Below are positions 15,501 to 23,775 of a stretch of 35,583 nucleotides of DNA, piece after piece. The first letter of the stretch is position 1. Each line of letters opens with the position of its first letter. Below the pieces are notes generated by a model. That model saw only the letters and a list, made by a program, of their open reading frames with translations, was not told the origin of the DNA and searched no databases. The position numbers and the translations under genes were made by a program. The DNA is taken from assembly GCA_002412765.1 (NCBI GenBank), contig DHVR01000070.1:1-35583 (forward strand), in the 5' to 3' direction. The DNA comes from Leptolinea sp. UBA5203. Lineage in GTDB: Bacteria > Chloroflexota > Anaerolineae > Anaerolineales > Anaerolineaceae.

Positions 15501-16343
15501 CTACATTAATACCACCAGTAGATAATAACCAATAAATCCTGCCCATAACCAGGAGTCGATACGATCCAATAATCCCCCATGCCCAGGCAGGATGTTTCCT
15601 GAGTCTTTCACGCCAAATTGACGTTTTAACATACTTTCACCAAGATCTCCAAGGGGAGTCACGATGCCAATCACTAAACCGATCAGCATGCCCATGGCAG
15701 GTGTGAACAAGGGGATTTGGGTTCCCCATAAATAGGTAAATAATCCAGTGCCCAGAGTACTAAAAAGGATGCCGCCAAAATAGCCTTCCCAGGTTTTGTT
15801 TGGGCTGACCATCGGTGCAAACTTGTTTTTCCCCAATCGGCGGCCGATTAAATAAGCTCCGGCATCAGCCAGCCAAACACTGGGTAGAATCAAAAGCAAT
15901 AACCATTGACCGTTCTCCAGCATGCGGATGGAAATCAGATAAGAGCCTAACCATCCCAGGTACAGAACCCCAGCCAGTGTAATGCAAAAGTTTATCGCGC
16001 CATTTTGATCTTCTTTTCCATAACGGATGGTGTGAATACCCAGGGCGCTGATAGCCACAAGCCCAATCAGAAAATCACTACCCTGAAAGGCGAACAAGAT
16101 CCGGAAGATAACCAGGGAAAGCGTTCCGGCAATTAAAATAAATCGAGAAGGATGGTATCCTCCTCGATAAAATAAGCGCCAAAACTCCCAAGCGGCACCC
16201 CCCAGAATAGCTGCTATGGTAAGATAATAAACCCATCCCCCAGTAACGATGACAACGATACCAAAAGGGATTAGAAAAATGACAACCAGTAAACGCTTAA
16301 CAAACCCCTGATCGATCTTCAGATGGAGCAGATAGTTTTCCAT
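15501..16343 (-). CDS. cdsA: phosphatidate cytidylyltransferase
   Basis: Makes CDP-diacylglycerol from phosphatidate and CTP in the membrane, the branch point of phospholipid synthesis. The 280-residue protein has about eight membrane helices. The family signature near the end is intact (ESMLKRQFGVKDSG, 236-249, then PGHGGLLDRID, 253-263), and the conserved SPNKTWEG is at 180-187. The start at 16343 overlaps the end of uppS by 47 nt; GGAG just upstream of the ATG supports it, and no later start fits. uppS-cdsA is a common bacterial pairing. Confidence 0.95.
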   Translation of the reverse strand: MENYLLHLKIDQGFVKRLLVVIFLIPFGIVVIVTGGWVYYLTIAAILGGAAWEFWRLFYRGGYHPSRFILIAGTLSLVIFRILFAFQGSDFLIGLVAISALGIHTIRYGKEDQNGAINFCITLAGVLYLGWLGSYLISIRMLENGQWLLLLILPSVWLADAGAYLIGRRLGKNKFAPMVSPNKTWEGYFGGILFSTLGTGLFTYLWGTQIPLFTPAMGMLIGLVIGIVTPLGDLGESMLKRQFGVKDSGNILPGHGGLLDRIDSWLWAGFIGYYLLVVLM

Positions 16344-17061
16344 ATCTCCGGTCTCTTTGACTGTAGGTAATGATAGCTTCTAACAAACATTCTCGATCAA
16401 AATCAGGCCAGTATTTGGAAGTTACATACCATTCAGAGTATGCACCCTGCCAGATCAGGAAATTACTCAAACGCATTTCACCTGAAGTCCGAATGATCAA
16501 ATCCGGATCAGGGGAACCCGAGGTAAACATGTAAGAGTTTACCAGCTCCTCGGTAACTTTCTCAGGGGTGACGCCATCCTGAATAATGCGCCGAATGGCA
16601 CACAGGATTTCATCGCGTCCGCCGTAGTTGAAGGCAATATTGAGCACCAGTTTTGAATTATTCTTGGTCAACTCGATGGCGCCTAAAACCTTTTCTTGCA
16701 ATCGTGGGGATAGCTGTTCCAGGCGGCCAATATGGCGTAACTGAACCCCATTACGATGTAATTCATCCAGCTCTTTATCAATGACTGTTTCGACAATTTG
16801 CAGAAGCCCTTGAACTTCGTCTTCAGGTCTGCCCCAGTTTTCTGTGGAAAAGGCATAAATTGTTAAATATTGAATTCCAAATTCAACACAGGCACTGATA
16901 ATGGTCCTTAAGTTTTCGGTTCCGGCTCTATGTCCAGCCAAGCGGGGTAATCCCCTGGTTTTAGCCCACCGTCCATTACCATCCATGATCATGGCTACAT
17001 GTCGGGGAACCCTTTCTGGAATTGTTGCTTCATTCATCATTGGATTCTTGTTTTTTTCCAA
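16297..17061 (-). CDS. uppS: isoprenyl transferase (undecaprenyl diphosphate synthase)
   Basis: Adds isopentenyl units to farnesyl diphosphate in cis to make the C55 lipid carrier for cell-wall synthesis. MIMDGNGRWAKTRGLPRLAGH (from about 25) holds the catalytic Asp27. FSTENWGRP, FNYGGRDEI and DPDLIIRTSGEMRLSNFLIW complete the family motifs. I chose the TTG at 17061, which directly follows the frr stop codon and has GGAAG five bases upstream. The ATG at 17040 is a reasonable alternative with a weaker site; it would shorten the protein by seven residues. The end overlaps cdsA. Confidence 0.94.
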   Translation of the reverse strand: MEKNKNPMMNEATIPERVPRHVAMIMDGNGRWAKTRGLPRLAGHRAGTENLRTIISACVEFGIQYLTIYAFSTENWGRPEDEVQGLLQIVETVIDKELDELHRNGVQLRHIGRLEQLSPRLQEKVLGAIELTKNNSKLVLNIAFNYGGRDEILCAIRRIIQDGVTPEKVTEELVNSYMFTSGSPDPDLIIRTSGEMRLSNFLIWQGAYSEWYVTSKYWPDFDRECLLEAIITYSQRDRRYGKLSAPSEDRSGVC

Positions 17062-17619
17062 TCAAACTTCCATAATTTCGTTATGTTTTTTATCGCCGAT
17101 ATGTTCCAGTTCTTCAATCATTTTATCGGTCATTTTCTGCAAATCGGTTTCGGCTTTCTTAAGTTCATCTTCTGAAACCAACTTTTCATTTTCAAGTTCT
17201 TTCAGATCTTTCATCACATCCCGGCGAACGTTGCGTGTTGCCACCCGGGCTTCTTCCACGCGGGTTTTGACATGCTTGGCTAAATCCTTACGGCGGTCTT
17301 CCGTCAAAGGAGGCAGGTTCAATCGAATGGCTTTGCCGTCATTATTGGGGGTAATCCCTAAATCGGAGGCTAAAATCGCTCGTTCAATATCCCGCATGGT
17401 TTTGGGATCAAACGGCTTAATTAATAAACTTCTGGGCTCTGGCACACTAACCGTAGCCAGTTGCAGCAGCGGCGTTGGGGCTCCGTAATATTCTACTTGC
17501 AGTCGATCCACCAATGCCGAGGATGCCCGACCCGTGCGTATGCTTGAAAGATCTAGTTCCAATGATTGGATAGCACCCTTCATACGGTTTTCAGCATCTT
17601 TGAGTGTTTCCTTTATCAC
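17062..17619 (-). CDS. frr: ribosome recycling factor
   Basis: Splits the ribosome after termination, together with EF-G. The protein is 185 residues, the standard length, when it starts at the GTG at 17619: AAGGAGG lies five bases upstream and the sequence then reads VIKETLKDAENRMKGAIQSL, as in the family. A longer frame with an ATG at 17661 would add 14 odd residues across this ribosome-binding site. LSSIRTGRASSALVDRLQVE and RNVRRDVMKDLK are typical RRF segments. First gene of the run frr-uppS-cdsA-glpX. pyrH, often next to frr, is not in the window. Confidence 0.96.
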   Translation of the reverse strand: MIKETLKDAENRMKGAIQSLELDLSSIRTGRASSALVDRLQVEYYGAPTPLLQLATVSVPEPRSLLIKPFDPKTMRDIERAILASDLGITPNNDGKAIRLNLPPLTEDRRKDLAKHVKTRVEEARVATRNVRRDVMKDLKELENEKLVSEDELKKAETDLQKMTDKMIEELEHIGDKKHNEIMEV

Positions 17620-17916
17620 AATATCCTCCTTATCGTATAGCACAAGACTCAACATTCCCACGTTAGGTGTTCAGCAAACAAGTTAAGCATACCGCAATTT
17701 AATGTTTTTTGCTATATATATTCAGTACGCTATTTGAACCATGTGGACACTTGAAGAATTCACTAAACCTGAGGAGACTGAAAATGATATTAGGATTTCA
17801 ATGCAAGCGTCCAAGTGGCATGATTTTGATAAAACAAGCCCTTTCAGGCTACAACTAACCTTAAACCCATAGCAATTGGCTTATTTTCGGGTTTTCGTCA
17901 GCCTCAAAACTGTGTA

Positions 17917-17945
17917 TTGACAAACATTTGTTCTATGTATATAAT
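17917..17945 (+). promoter_or_regulatory. perfect sigma-70 promoter with a dyad in the spacer
   Basis: TTGACA (17917-17922), exactly 17 bp, TATAAT (17940-17945). The spacer contains AACA-TT-TGTT (17924-17933), a dyad within CAAACATTTGTTCT that resembles a Gram-positive-type LexA box (11 of 14 positions). TTTGTTCTA recurs at 17962-17970, after the start. The promoter drives the small gene at 18055. The promoter is clear; the operator is a guess. The rest of 17620-17916 holds no supported gene. Confidence 0.8.
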
Positions 17946-18054
17946 TGTTTTAATTAGTTCTTTTGTTCTAATTTTATTGGCAAGGAATTTGCATAGTTAA
18001 TATCAGCCTGTGAACGGGTTACACCCTCACTGTCAAAGGATTAAGGAGTACACA

Positions 18055-18294
18055 ATGAATACAGGAATGCTTTGGTTCGATAATGACCCGAAATTAAATT
18101 TGCTTTCAAAAATTGAAAAAGCAACCACTTACTATAAACAAAAATATGGCATAACCCCCACAATTTGTTACCTTCACCCCAGTATGATCAATACGGAGCC
18201 GACTCAGTCTAATTGGATCGACATCCGCCCGAATCAACTGGTCCTTCCCAATCATCTCTGGATTGGCTTACAGGAAAATCAAGCCGTTGCTTAA
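18055..18294 (+). CDS. small conserved hypothetical protein (79 aa)
   Basis: Encodes 79 residues starting MNTGMLWFDNDPK. AAGGAG six bases before the ATG at 18055 and a perfect promoter at 17917 leave a leader of about 100 nt. An in-frame ATG at 18010 lacks a ribosome-binding site. The middle (LLSKIEKATTYYKQKYG) is a charged helix and the end contains LPNHLWIGL. I recall similar short proteins with MLWFDND near the start and an LPxHLWIG ending in Chloroflexota, with no known function; this is memory, not a search. No signal peptide, membrane segment or metal motif is seen. The strong promoter suggests high or switchable expression. Confidence 0.75.
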   Translation: MNTGMLWFDNDPKLNLLSKIEKATTYYKQKYGITPTICYLHPSMINTEPTQSNWIDIRPNQLVLPNHLWIGLQENQAVA

Positions 18295-18302
18295 CAAACC
18301 AA

Positions 18303-18326
18303 CCCCCTTCCAAAACGAGAAGGGGG
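18303..18326. terminator. terminator between convergent genes
   Basis: CCCCCTTC (18303-18310) pairs perfectly with GAAGGGGG (18319-18326) around an 8-base loop. It sits between genes ending at 18294 and 18328. The T-tracts on both sides are weak. Confidence 0.55.
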
Positions 18327-18327
18327 C

Positions 18328-18951
18328 TTATATCTCTATCAGCTGATAGCCATAGACATTTAATACCTTGGTTTTCTTGATCTCAGATAATATTTGCGTA
18401 TATTGACTGTAAACATGGATGTGCCCGTGCAAATGATAGCGAGGTTGAAAGACTTTATCCAGCCACAAGAAAGCTTTAATCCCTTGATGCGGTAAATCTT
18501 GTTGATCATGGATCTTCCAGGGGGAAGCATGCGTAACAAAAACATCCAGGAACCTGCCGTACAACATGCGATTGATCATCAACCTAGGCACCAGAGCAAA
18601 GACATTGTCCCACATTTCACTCTGAGTATATTGGAACTGTCCTCTGTTATAACGCAGACAACCCTCCACCCCGGCAAAGAGCAGCCCGCTGGTATCCCTG
18701 CGAACACTGGCGTGTAAATTGACCCCATAAACTGGCTGGGTGCGGTATCCCCCAATCGGACGATTAACTTGAGGCGCATGATTTCCGCTAACATAATACA
18801 AAGGCGTTCCCAGCACACTGATGATGTATTCCAGATAAAAAAAAGGCAAGTCTCCACAACCAACAACCAAATCCACGTCGCCGAATCTTGTTTTTAAATC
18901 CTTACTGTACATGGTGTCTAATTCAACGTCGCTAACAGCTAAAATTTTCAT
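18328..18951 (-). CDS. calcineurin-like metallophosphoesterase
   Basis: A 207-residue cytoplasmic protein with the metallophosphoesterase motifs in order: SDVE (Asp8, Glu10), GCGDLP (Asp34), GNHA (Asn57, His58), THASP (His141) and HGHIH (His177, His179). The first motif is normally DxH; here the His is Glu, which may alter the metal or activity, although related proteins with SDxV/E exist. GNHA replaces the usual GNHD. The substrate is unknown. It follows acpS by 36 nt and probably ends the operon M16-M16-acpS. Full length for the short family members. Confidence 0.8.
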   Translation of the reverse strand: MKILAVSDVELDTMYSKDLKTRFGDVDLVVGCGDLPFFYLEYIISVLGTPLYYVSGNHAPQVNRPIGGYRTQPVYGVNLHASVRRDTSGLLFAGVEGCLRYNRGQFQYTQSEMWDNVFALVPRLMINRMLYGRFLDVFVTHASPWKIHDQQDLPHQGIKAFLWLDKVFQPRYHLHGHIHVYSQYTQILSEIKKTKVLNVYGYQLIEI

Positions 18952-18987
18952 CGCGTTACTTTTTTGCTCTTTCCTTGAAGGAAATTT

Positions 18988-19356
18988 TTATAGCATCATC
19001 ACAAAAGCGATCGCCAAGGTATCAGTATGGCTGATGCTGACACTCCATTCAGAAATTTGATCGTGTTCTACTAAAAGAGCCGCTTTTCCATTAAAATGCA
19101 GGATAGGCTCCCCTTGTTCCCCGGAAAGAATTTCAATCGAGTGCCAGCCTAAAATACCAATGCCGCAATGCAAGGCTTTGGATGCAGCTTCTTTGGCTGC
19201 AAACCGCCCAGCAAAATAGGAAATGCGATCTCTGGCTTCTTTAATTTCATTTTCGGTAAAAACCCGGCAAATAAACCGTTGATAAATCTCCGGATGATCC
19301 CTTTTCATGGACACCAAACGATTGATCTCCAATATATCAACCCCGGATCGCAACAT
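18988..19356 (-). CDS. acpS: holo-[acyl-carrier-protein] synthase
   Basis: Transfers phosphopantetheine from CoA to acyl carrier protein. The 122 residues contain both family motifs: SGVDILEINR with the magnesium-binding Asp7, and FAGRFAAKEAASKAL with Glu56. The conserved SISHTDTLAIAFV strand is at the end. AAAGG lies about nine bases upstream of the ATG at 19356. It begins 10 nt after the M16 gene upstream, so the genes are co-transcribed. Confidence 0.94.
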   Translation of the reverse strand: MLRSGVDILEINRLVSMKRDHPEIYQRFICRVFTENEIKEARDRISYFAGRFAAKEAASKALHCGIGILGWHSIEILSGEQGEPILHFNGKAALLVEHDQISEWSVSISHTDTLAIAFVMML

Positions 19357-19366
19357 CAGGCTGCCT

Positions 19367-20656
19367 TTAGGAGGCTACCCCCGCGGAAATGATCACCATT
19401 TTTGCTGGATTCAAATATTTCTCGGCTACCTGACGAACCTGATCTTTGGTAATGGCCGCGATAGCGCCAGGATAAGTTCGGAAATAATTCAACCCTAATT
19501 GGAAGCGCTCAATATTAATCAAAGCTCCAGCTACGCCTTGATTGGATTCCATGGAGAGCGGTAAGCGGCCAATGAAGTTCGCCTGGCTTTCTTCCAATTC
19601 TTCGTCGGTTACGCCATCTGAAATAAATCGGGCGATTTCTTCTTTGATGAGTACAATGGCTTTTTCTACATTGCTTGGATTTACGCCAGCATTGACTTCC
19701 CAGGAACCGGCGCACATCGAGGCATTCATACTGCTGCTGGCATAGTAAGCCAAGCCAGCCTGTTCCCGCACCGAATAACCGATTCGTCCCATCATGCCAA
19801 ACTGACCCAGGATATTATTTGCCAAAGAGGCAGCGAAATAATCATCAGAAGCGCGTTTCAAGCCGCTGTTGCCCATCACCAGATCCGTCTGACTTTTCCC
19901 TGGGATGGCAATATGTTCGCGAATTTCCTGTTGAGGAGCCGGTGGAGCGTCCAAAAACCGCTCGGCTTGCTGGTTATCATTTATCCATCCGCCAAGACTG
20001 TCTTCCATGATTTTTCGTACCTGTTCGCCATCCACGCCGCCCGTCACTGCCAGGACCATATTGCGCGGTCCAAAATAGCGGGCATGCGCTTCCACTAAAT
20101 CATCCCGGGTAATCGCTTGAATGGTTTCCACAAAACCATCTTCCGGTAAGCCGTAAGGATGATCCTTGAAGATATGGCGGTCAAAAGCCATGGAAGCCAT
20201 GGAGCCGGTATCCTGAGCGCGAATAGCCAGCGAGGCCATTAGCAACGCGCGCAGTCGTTCGATCTGGTCAGTAGGAAATACGGGTTCCTGTAATCCTTCC
20301 GACAGCAGGGAGACCAGTGCCGGTAAATCCTCACATAAAGCCCGTCCGCCAAAACTGGTGGAATGCACACTGGCGCCAAACATCAGGCTGGCGCCCATAC
20401 TTTCCAATGTATCAAAGATTTCTTGAAAGGTTTTTTTTCGTGTTCCGCGCAATATGGATGACGCCATAAAATGAGCACGGCCCAATTTACCTTCGGGATC
20501 ATACAAACTACCGCTGGAGACATAGCCATTAATGACAATGGAGGGGCTCCCCTGATGATAACGAGTGAGCAGGGTGATACCATTTTCCAGCACAAATCGC
20601 TGAATATCCCCAGCACCAGGCAGATGATCCACCATTTTTTGATTGATTGAAATCAT
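19367..20656 (-). CDS. M16B peptidase-like protein, non-catalytic subunit
   Basis: A 429-residue member of the pitrilysin/processing-peptidase family. The zinc motif HxxEH is lost: the aligned segment is HFMAS (62-66) instead of HFLEH. The C-terminal half keeps the Arg-Tyr pair used for substrate binding (SVREQAGLAYYASS, Arg297 and Tyr304). This division, one zinc subunit and one R/Y subunit, is known for mitochondrial processing peptidase and bacterial M16B heterodimers. The partner gene lies directly upstream with a 4-nt overlap. AAGGAG precedes the ATG. Probable role: the non-catalytic half of a heterodimeric peptidase. Confidence 0.85.
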   Translation of the reverse strand: MISINQKMVDHLPGAGDIQRFVLENGITLLTRYHQGSPSIVINGYVSSGSLYDPEGKLGRAHFMASSILRGTRKKTFQEIFDTLESMGASLMFGASVHSTSFGGRALCEDLPALVSLLSEGLQEPVFPTDQIERLRALLMASLAIRAQDTGSMASMAFDRHIFKDHPYGLPEDGFVETIQAITRDDLVEAHARYFGPRNMVLAVTGGVDGEQVRKIMEDSLGGWINDNQQAERFLDAPPAPQQEIREHIAIPGKSQTDLVMGNSGLKRASDDYFAASLANNILGQFGMMGRIGYSVREQAGLAYYASSSMNASMCAGSWEVNAGVNPSNVEKAIVLIKEEIARFISDGVTDEELEESQANFIGRLPLSMESNQGVAGALINIERFQLGLNYFRTYPGAIAAITKDQVRQVAEKYLNPAKMVIISAGVAS

Positions 20657-21951
20657 TCCGTTTCTCCTTCAGAGAAATCAGGCAGATAAACACCCGTAAC
20701 CCGTTGTTCCGCCTTCAAGTAAGTTCTGGCAGCCTTCATCACATCCTGCGGCGTTACTTTTTCCATCTGCTCCATATACTGCTCAAACCAGGCGTACTGG
20801 TCAAACATTTCGGCATAACCCAGCCAGAAACCCTGATTGGTAATATTTTCCGATCCGTAGGCAAACATAGCTTTGGCCTGTTTGATCGCTCGTTTAACTT
20901 CATCAAGGTGTACAGGTTTCTCTTGCAACAATGCAATCTGTTCATCCACAACAGCAATGGCTTCCTGAGGGGTTCGATCCGGCCGCAGGATCATGGTCAA
21001 GGCATACACATACGGGTCAATTGTAGCCTGAATATCGCCGCTCACCGAAACGGTGATTTCTTTCTCTACCAAAGCCCGGTACAAGCGGCTGGTTTTATTG
21101 GAAATATTGCCGCCGCCGAACATGTTCAATCCGGAAGGTCCGGAGAGTAAACTATCCAGCACACTCATGGCAAAGAAATCAGGTTGGTTTCCGGCAGGTG
21201 CGCGATAGGTCATGCGTAGGTAAGTCGTTTCCCCAGGGCCGACGATTTCAACATGCCGCGCGGCCGTTAGTGCAGATTCCTGTGCAACAGGCTGAGGGGT
21301 TAAGTCCGATGCGGGAATCGGGCTGTAATATTGCTTCACTTTCTCAATCATTTCGTCGGTATCAAAATCTCCGGCAATCGCCAAAACGGCATTGTTGGGA
21401 GCATAATAGCGCCGGTAATGAGTATATAAATCATCGCGGGTGATCGCCTTGATGTCTTCCACCAGGCCAATGACTTCATTGCGATACGGATGGCGATCAA
21501 ATGCCTTCAATTGCATCTGTTCATCCAAACGCATCAGCGGCTCGTTGTCATTCCCCTCACGCTCGGAAATGATCACCGTGCGTTCCGATTCCACCTCTTC
21601 GGGATCAAACAGACAATTCATCATCCGGTCAGATTCCATGGCCAGCGCAATTTCGATTTTATCGGCAGGCATGGTTTCAAAAAACGCAGTCCAATCCAAA
21701 AAGGTGAAGGCATTCCACATGCCTCCCTCACGAGATATGAGACGATCTGAAACACTGGCAGGGAATTGCTCCGTCCCTTTGAAGAGCATATGCTCCACCC
21801 AGTGGGAGATGCCCGTTTTTCCGGCTATTTCATTCCGTGACCCCACTCGATACCAGACCCAATGACTGATGATTGGGGCTGTATGGCTTTCTTTAAGCTG
21901 CACCAGTAGCCCATTGGGCAATTTAAATTGCGTAATCTTGGATTCTGTCAT
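20653..21951 (-). CDS. M16B zinc peptidase, catalytic subunit
   Basis: A 432-residue zinc peptidase. The inverted zinc motif HWVEH is at 50-54 (His50, Glu53, His54), and the third ligand is Glu130 in ISEREGNDNEP, 76 residues on, as in the family. The N-terminal context GISHWVEHMLFKGTEQFPA is typical. It lacks the longer four-domain build of pitrilysin. It overlaps the non-catalytic partner by 4 nt, then acpS and a phosphoesterase follow. No signal peptide is visible, so it probably acts in the cytoplasm. The substrate is unknown. Confidence 0.92.
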   Translation of the reverse strand: MTESKITQFKLPNGLLVQLKESHTAPIISHWVWYRVGSRNEIAGKTGISHWVEHMLFKGTEQFPASVSDRLISREGGMWNAFTFLDWTAFFETMPADKIEIALAMESDRMMNCLFDPEEVESERTVIISEREGNDNEPLMRLDEQMQLKAFDRHPYRNEVIGLVEDIKAITRDDLYTHYRRYYAPNNAVLAIAGDFDTDEMIEKVKQYYSPIPASDLTPQPVAQESALTAARHVEIVGPGETTYLRMTYRAPAGNQPDFFAMSVLDSLLSGPSGLNMFGGGNISNKTSRLYRALVEKEITVSVSGDIQATIDPYVYALTMILRPDRTPQEAIAVVDEQIALLQEKPVHLDEVKRAIKQAKAMFAYGSENITNQGFWLGYAEMFDQYAWFEQYMEQMEKVTPQDVMKAARTYLKAEQRVTGVYLPDFSEGETE

Positions 21952-22039
21952 TCATGGGTTCCATTTTATTTAAAGAGTAGCTAATTGTACCAAAGGTGGA
22001 GTGCCCAAGTGAAATATCAAAGGGAATGTTAATATAATT

Positions 22040-22061
22040 GGGGCGACCTGCCGGTCGCCCC
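22040..22061. repeat. GGGGCGACC palindrome
   Basis: GGGGCGACC (22040-22048) and GGTCGCCCC (22053-22061) form a perfect 9-bp stem with a TGCC loop. It belongs to the same GGGGC/GCCCC group as the elements at 10283 and 30774. It lies between two minus-strand units and might act as a weak stop for the gene at 22119, though it has no T-tract. Confidence 0.6.
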
Positions 22062-22118
22062 GATATTTATATATAACTAGCCTCATGCAAAATAAATATC
22101 AGATGGGCAAACCCTAAT

Positions 22119-22619
22119 TCATTTCGAAATCGATTGATAAAATCGGTGATATGGAATCAGCATCAATAAGCCAATAACTATCAAATACTGGCCAATCTGC
22201 ACCCCGATGGCTTGAAGCGGACCAAAATAAGGTATAAAGGGCAGCGGATCGGTGCCAAATCCAAACACATCCGCCATTCCAGTGAACACACACACCACAT
22301 ATCCGGTAGTTACAATCCGCAGGCCAAAATCAGCCAGGATGGATGGAGTTTCGTTTTTCCATAAAGCCATCAAACTGATGTATCCACCAATACATAAAAT
22401 CGCCAAACCAATTAAAAATACCGCCACCTGAACAAAACCGATTACCGGGCTGCGATCCAACCCAAAAGCATCCGGGCGAATTCCGAGCAGAAAGACAAGA
22501 AAACCAATCAGAGTCACCGTCAATCCAACCCGAATTCTGCGTCTGGAATAAATCAAGCGGGGTTGTGTATTTCCAGTGTTCTCGGAGCTTGTCGGATCTG
22601 GTTCACTTTTTTCATCCAT
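22119..22619 (-). CDS. small four-helix membrane protein
   Basis: A 166-residue protein of no recognised family. A polar N-terminus (MDEKSEPDPTSSENTGNTQPR, about 1-21) and a basic patch (YSRRRIR) precede four hydrophobic helices (about 31-46, 60-84, 97-115, 138-156). I chose the ATG at 22619, which overlaps the dipeptidase stop codon by 8 nt with AAAGGA upstream; an ATG at 22676 would lie deep inside the dipeptidase gene. The overlap suggests translational coupling with the dipeptidase. Confidence 0.6.
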   Translation of the reverse strand: MDEKSEPDPTSSENTGNTQPRLIYSRRRIRVGLTVTLIGFLVFLLGIRPDAFGLDRSPVIGFVQVAVFLIGLAILCIGGYISLMALWKNETPSILADFGLRIVTTGYVVCVFTGMADVFGFGTDPLPFIPYFGPLQAIGVQIGQYLIVIGLLMLIPYHRFYQSISK

Positions 22620-23715
22620 GGGATGGTAATATCCTTTCCAACATTCGTACCCAATTTCCATAAAAAATAGCATCAATATCAGCCTGTTGATACCCGCGCC
22701 GTTCTAATAGCGTCGATACTAATTGTATATCAGAAATGGTATTAATTTCATAGGGTACATCAGGGAATCCAAATCCACCATCAAAATCCGTCCCGATGGC
22801 AACATGCCGCGTATTGCCTGCCATCTGGCAGATATAATCAATTTGACAGATCAATTTTTCCAGTGGGACAGTTGTGCGGTCATCCCCACTTTTCCAATCC
22901 GCTTTCAGAAACATATTGACCGGCATTGTTCCCATCACCCCATCCCGCTGAATCAAACCCTGAATGGTTTCGTCAGTGAAATGGCGCTCCGTTGGAAATC
23001 CAGGGATCAACTTGATCGCATTGGCATGGGTTGCCACGATGGGGCCTTCATAGTGATCCAGAGCATACAATGTGGCTTCTGTCCCCATGTGGGATAAATC
23101 CAGTCCCATGCCCAATTCTGCCATCACTTCCAACAATTCCTTGCCTTCTGAGGTGAAGCCGCCAGGTTGTGAGCCGCTGCCACAAAAACGGCCGCCATTC
23201 CATACCGGGCCGACCAGGCGCACACCCTGTTCCCACCAATAAACCATTTCCTTGGGTTCCGCTATGCCTTCCGCCCCTTCCATCAACAACACCAGCCCGA
23301 CCGGGTGTGTTTTTACGGGATACTCAGCGGCGGAACCCTGCCAGGCATTCAGTACTTCTTTTAAGGCTTCCCGTCCATGGATGACCCGAAACATCTCGGG
23401 GTTCTGATCAGCTAATTGATGATACAGATCCACTTCGGTCTGGTATTGAATTTTTGCCTGAGCAGATGTCTTATAGCCAGCCGGGACATAATGAGGTTTG
23501 GATTGTGCCGCAGGTAAAATAAATAGAGTTCCAAAAATGACAACCGTTTGCGCCTGTTGAAATTCAGGCCAACCCAACAAAGCCTGACCATTTTCAGCAG
23601 GAATTGTCGTGTTCATTTCGGATTTACGGATTTCTAGCGCAGAGTTACGATAATCGCGTTTGAAGATCATCATATTAAACGCCAAATCTTGATGGGAATC
23701 AATAAATAACGGCAT
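22612..23715 (-). CDS. membrane dipeptidase (M19, renal dipeptidase family)
   Basis: A 367-residue zinc dipeptidase. The metal ligands are all visible: His8 and Asp10 in IDSHQD, bridging Glu146 in LLMEGAEG, His209 in LDLSHMG, His230 in ATHANA, and Asp in GTDFDGG near 315. The fold is a TIM barrel that cleaves dipeptides, sometimes with D-residues. There is no signal peptide, so the bacterial enzyme is probably cytoplasmic. GGAG lies just before the ATG. The gene starts only 18 nt after the terminator stem of the S1 gene, so it needs either read-through or a promoter inside that stem. A membrane-protein gene overlaps its end. Confidence 0.9.
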   Translation of the reverse strand: MPLFIDSHQDLAFNMMIFKRDYRNSALEIRKSEMNTTIPAENGQALLGWPEFQQAQTVVIFGTLFILPAAQSKPHYVPAGYKTSAQAKIQYQTEVDLYHQLADQNPEMFRVIHGREALKEVLNAWQGSAAEYPVKTHPVGLVLLMEGAEGIAEPKEMVYWWEQGVRLVGPVWNGGRFCGSGSQPGGFTSEGKELLEVMAELGMGLDLSHMGTEATLYALDHYEGPIVATHANAIKLIPGFPTERHFTDETIQGLIQRDGVMGTMPVNMFLKADWKSGDDRTTVPLEKLICQIDYICQMAGNTRHVAIGTDFDGGFGFPDVPYEINTISDIQLVSTLLERRGYQQADIDAIFYGNWVRMLERILPSHG

Positions 23716-23732
23716 GATTTCTCCAGTATATT

Positions 23733-23762
23733 AAAGAGCGCACCGGAATCGGTGCGCTCTTT
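23733..23762 (-). terminator. terminator of the S1-domain gene
   Basis: AAAGAGCGCACC (23733-23744) and GGTGCGCTCTTT (23751-23762) form a perfect 12-bp stem with a 6-base loop between the S1 gene and the dipeptidase gene. Read on the minus strand it ends CTCTTTAATA, so the T-tract is short and read-through is likely. Confidence 0.65.
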
Positions 23763-23775
23763 GGATTCGAGGAAA

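Noticed and set aside
17741..17872. A 43-codon open frame starting MWTLEEFTKPEE with protein-like composition.
   Set aside because: No ribosome-binding site or clear promoter; the length can arise by chance. It would need conservation in relatives.
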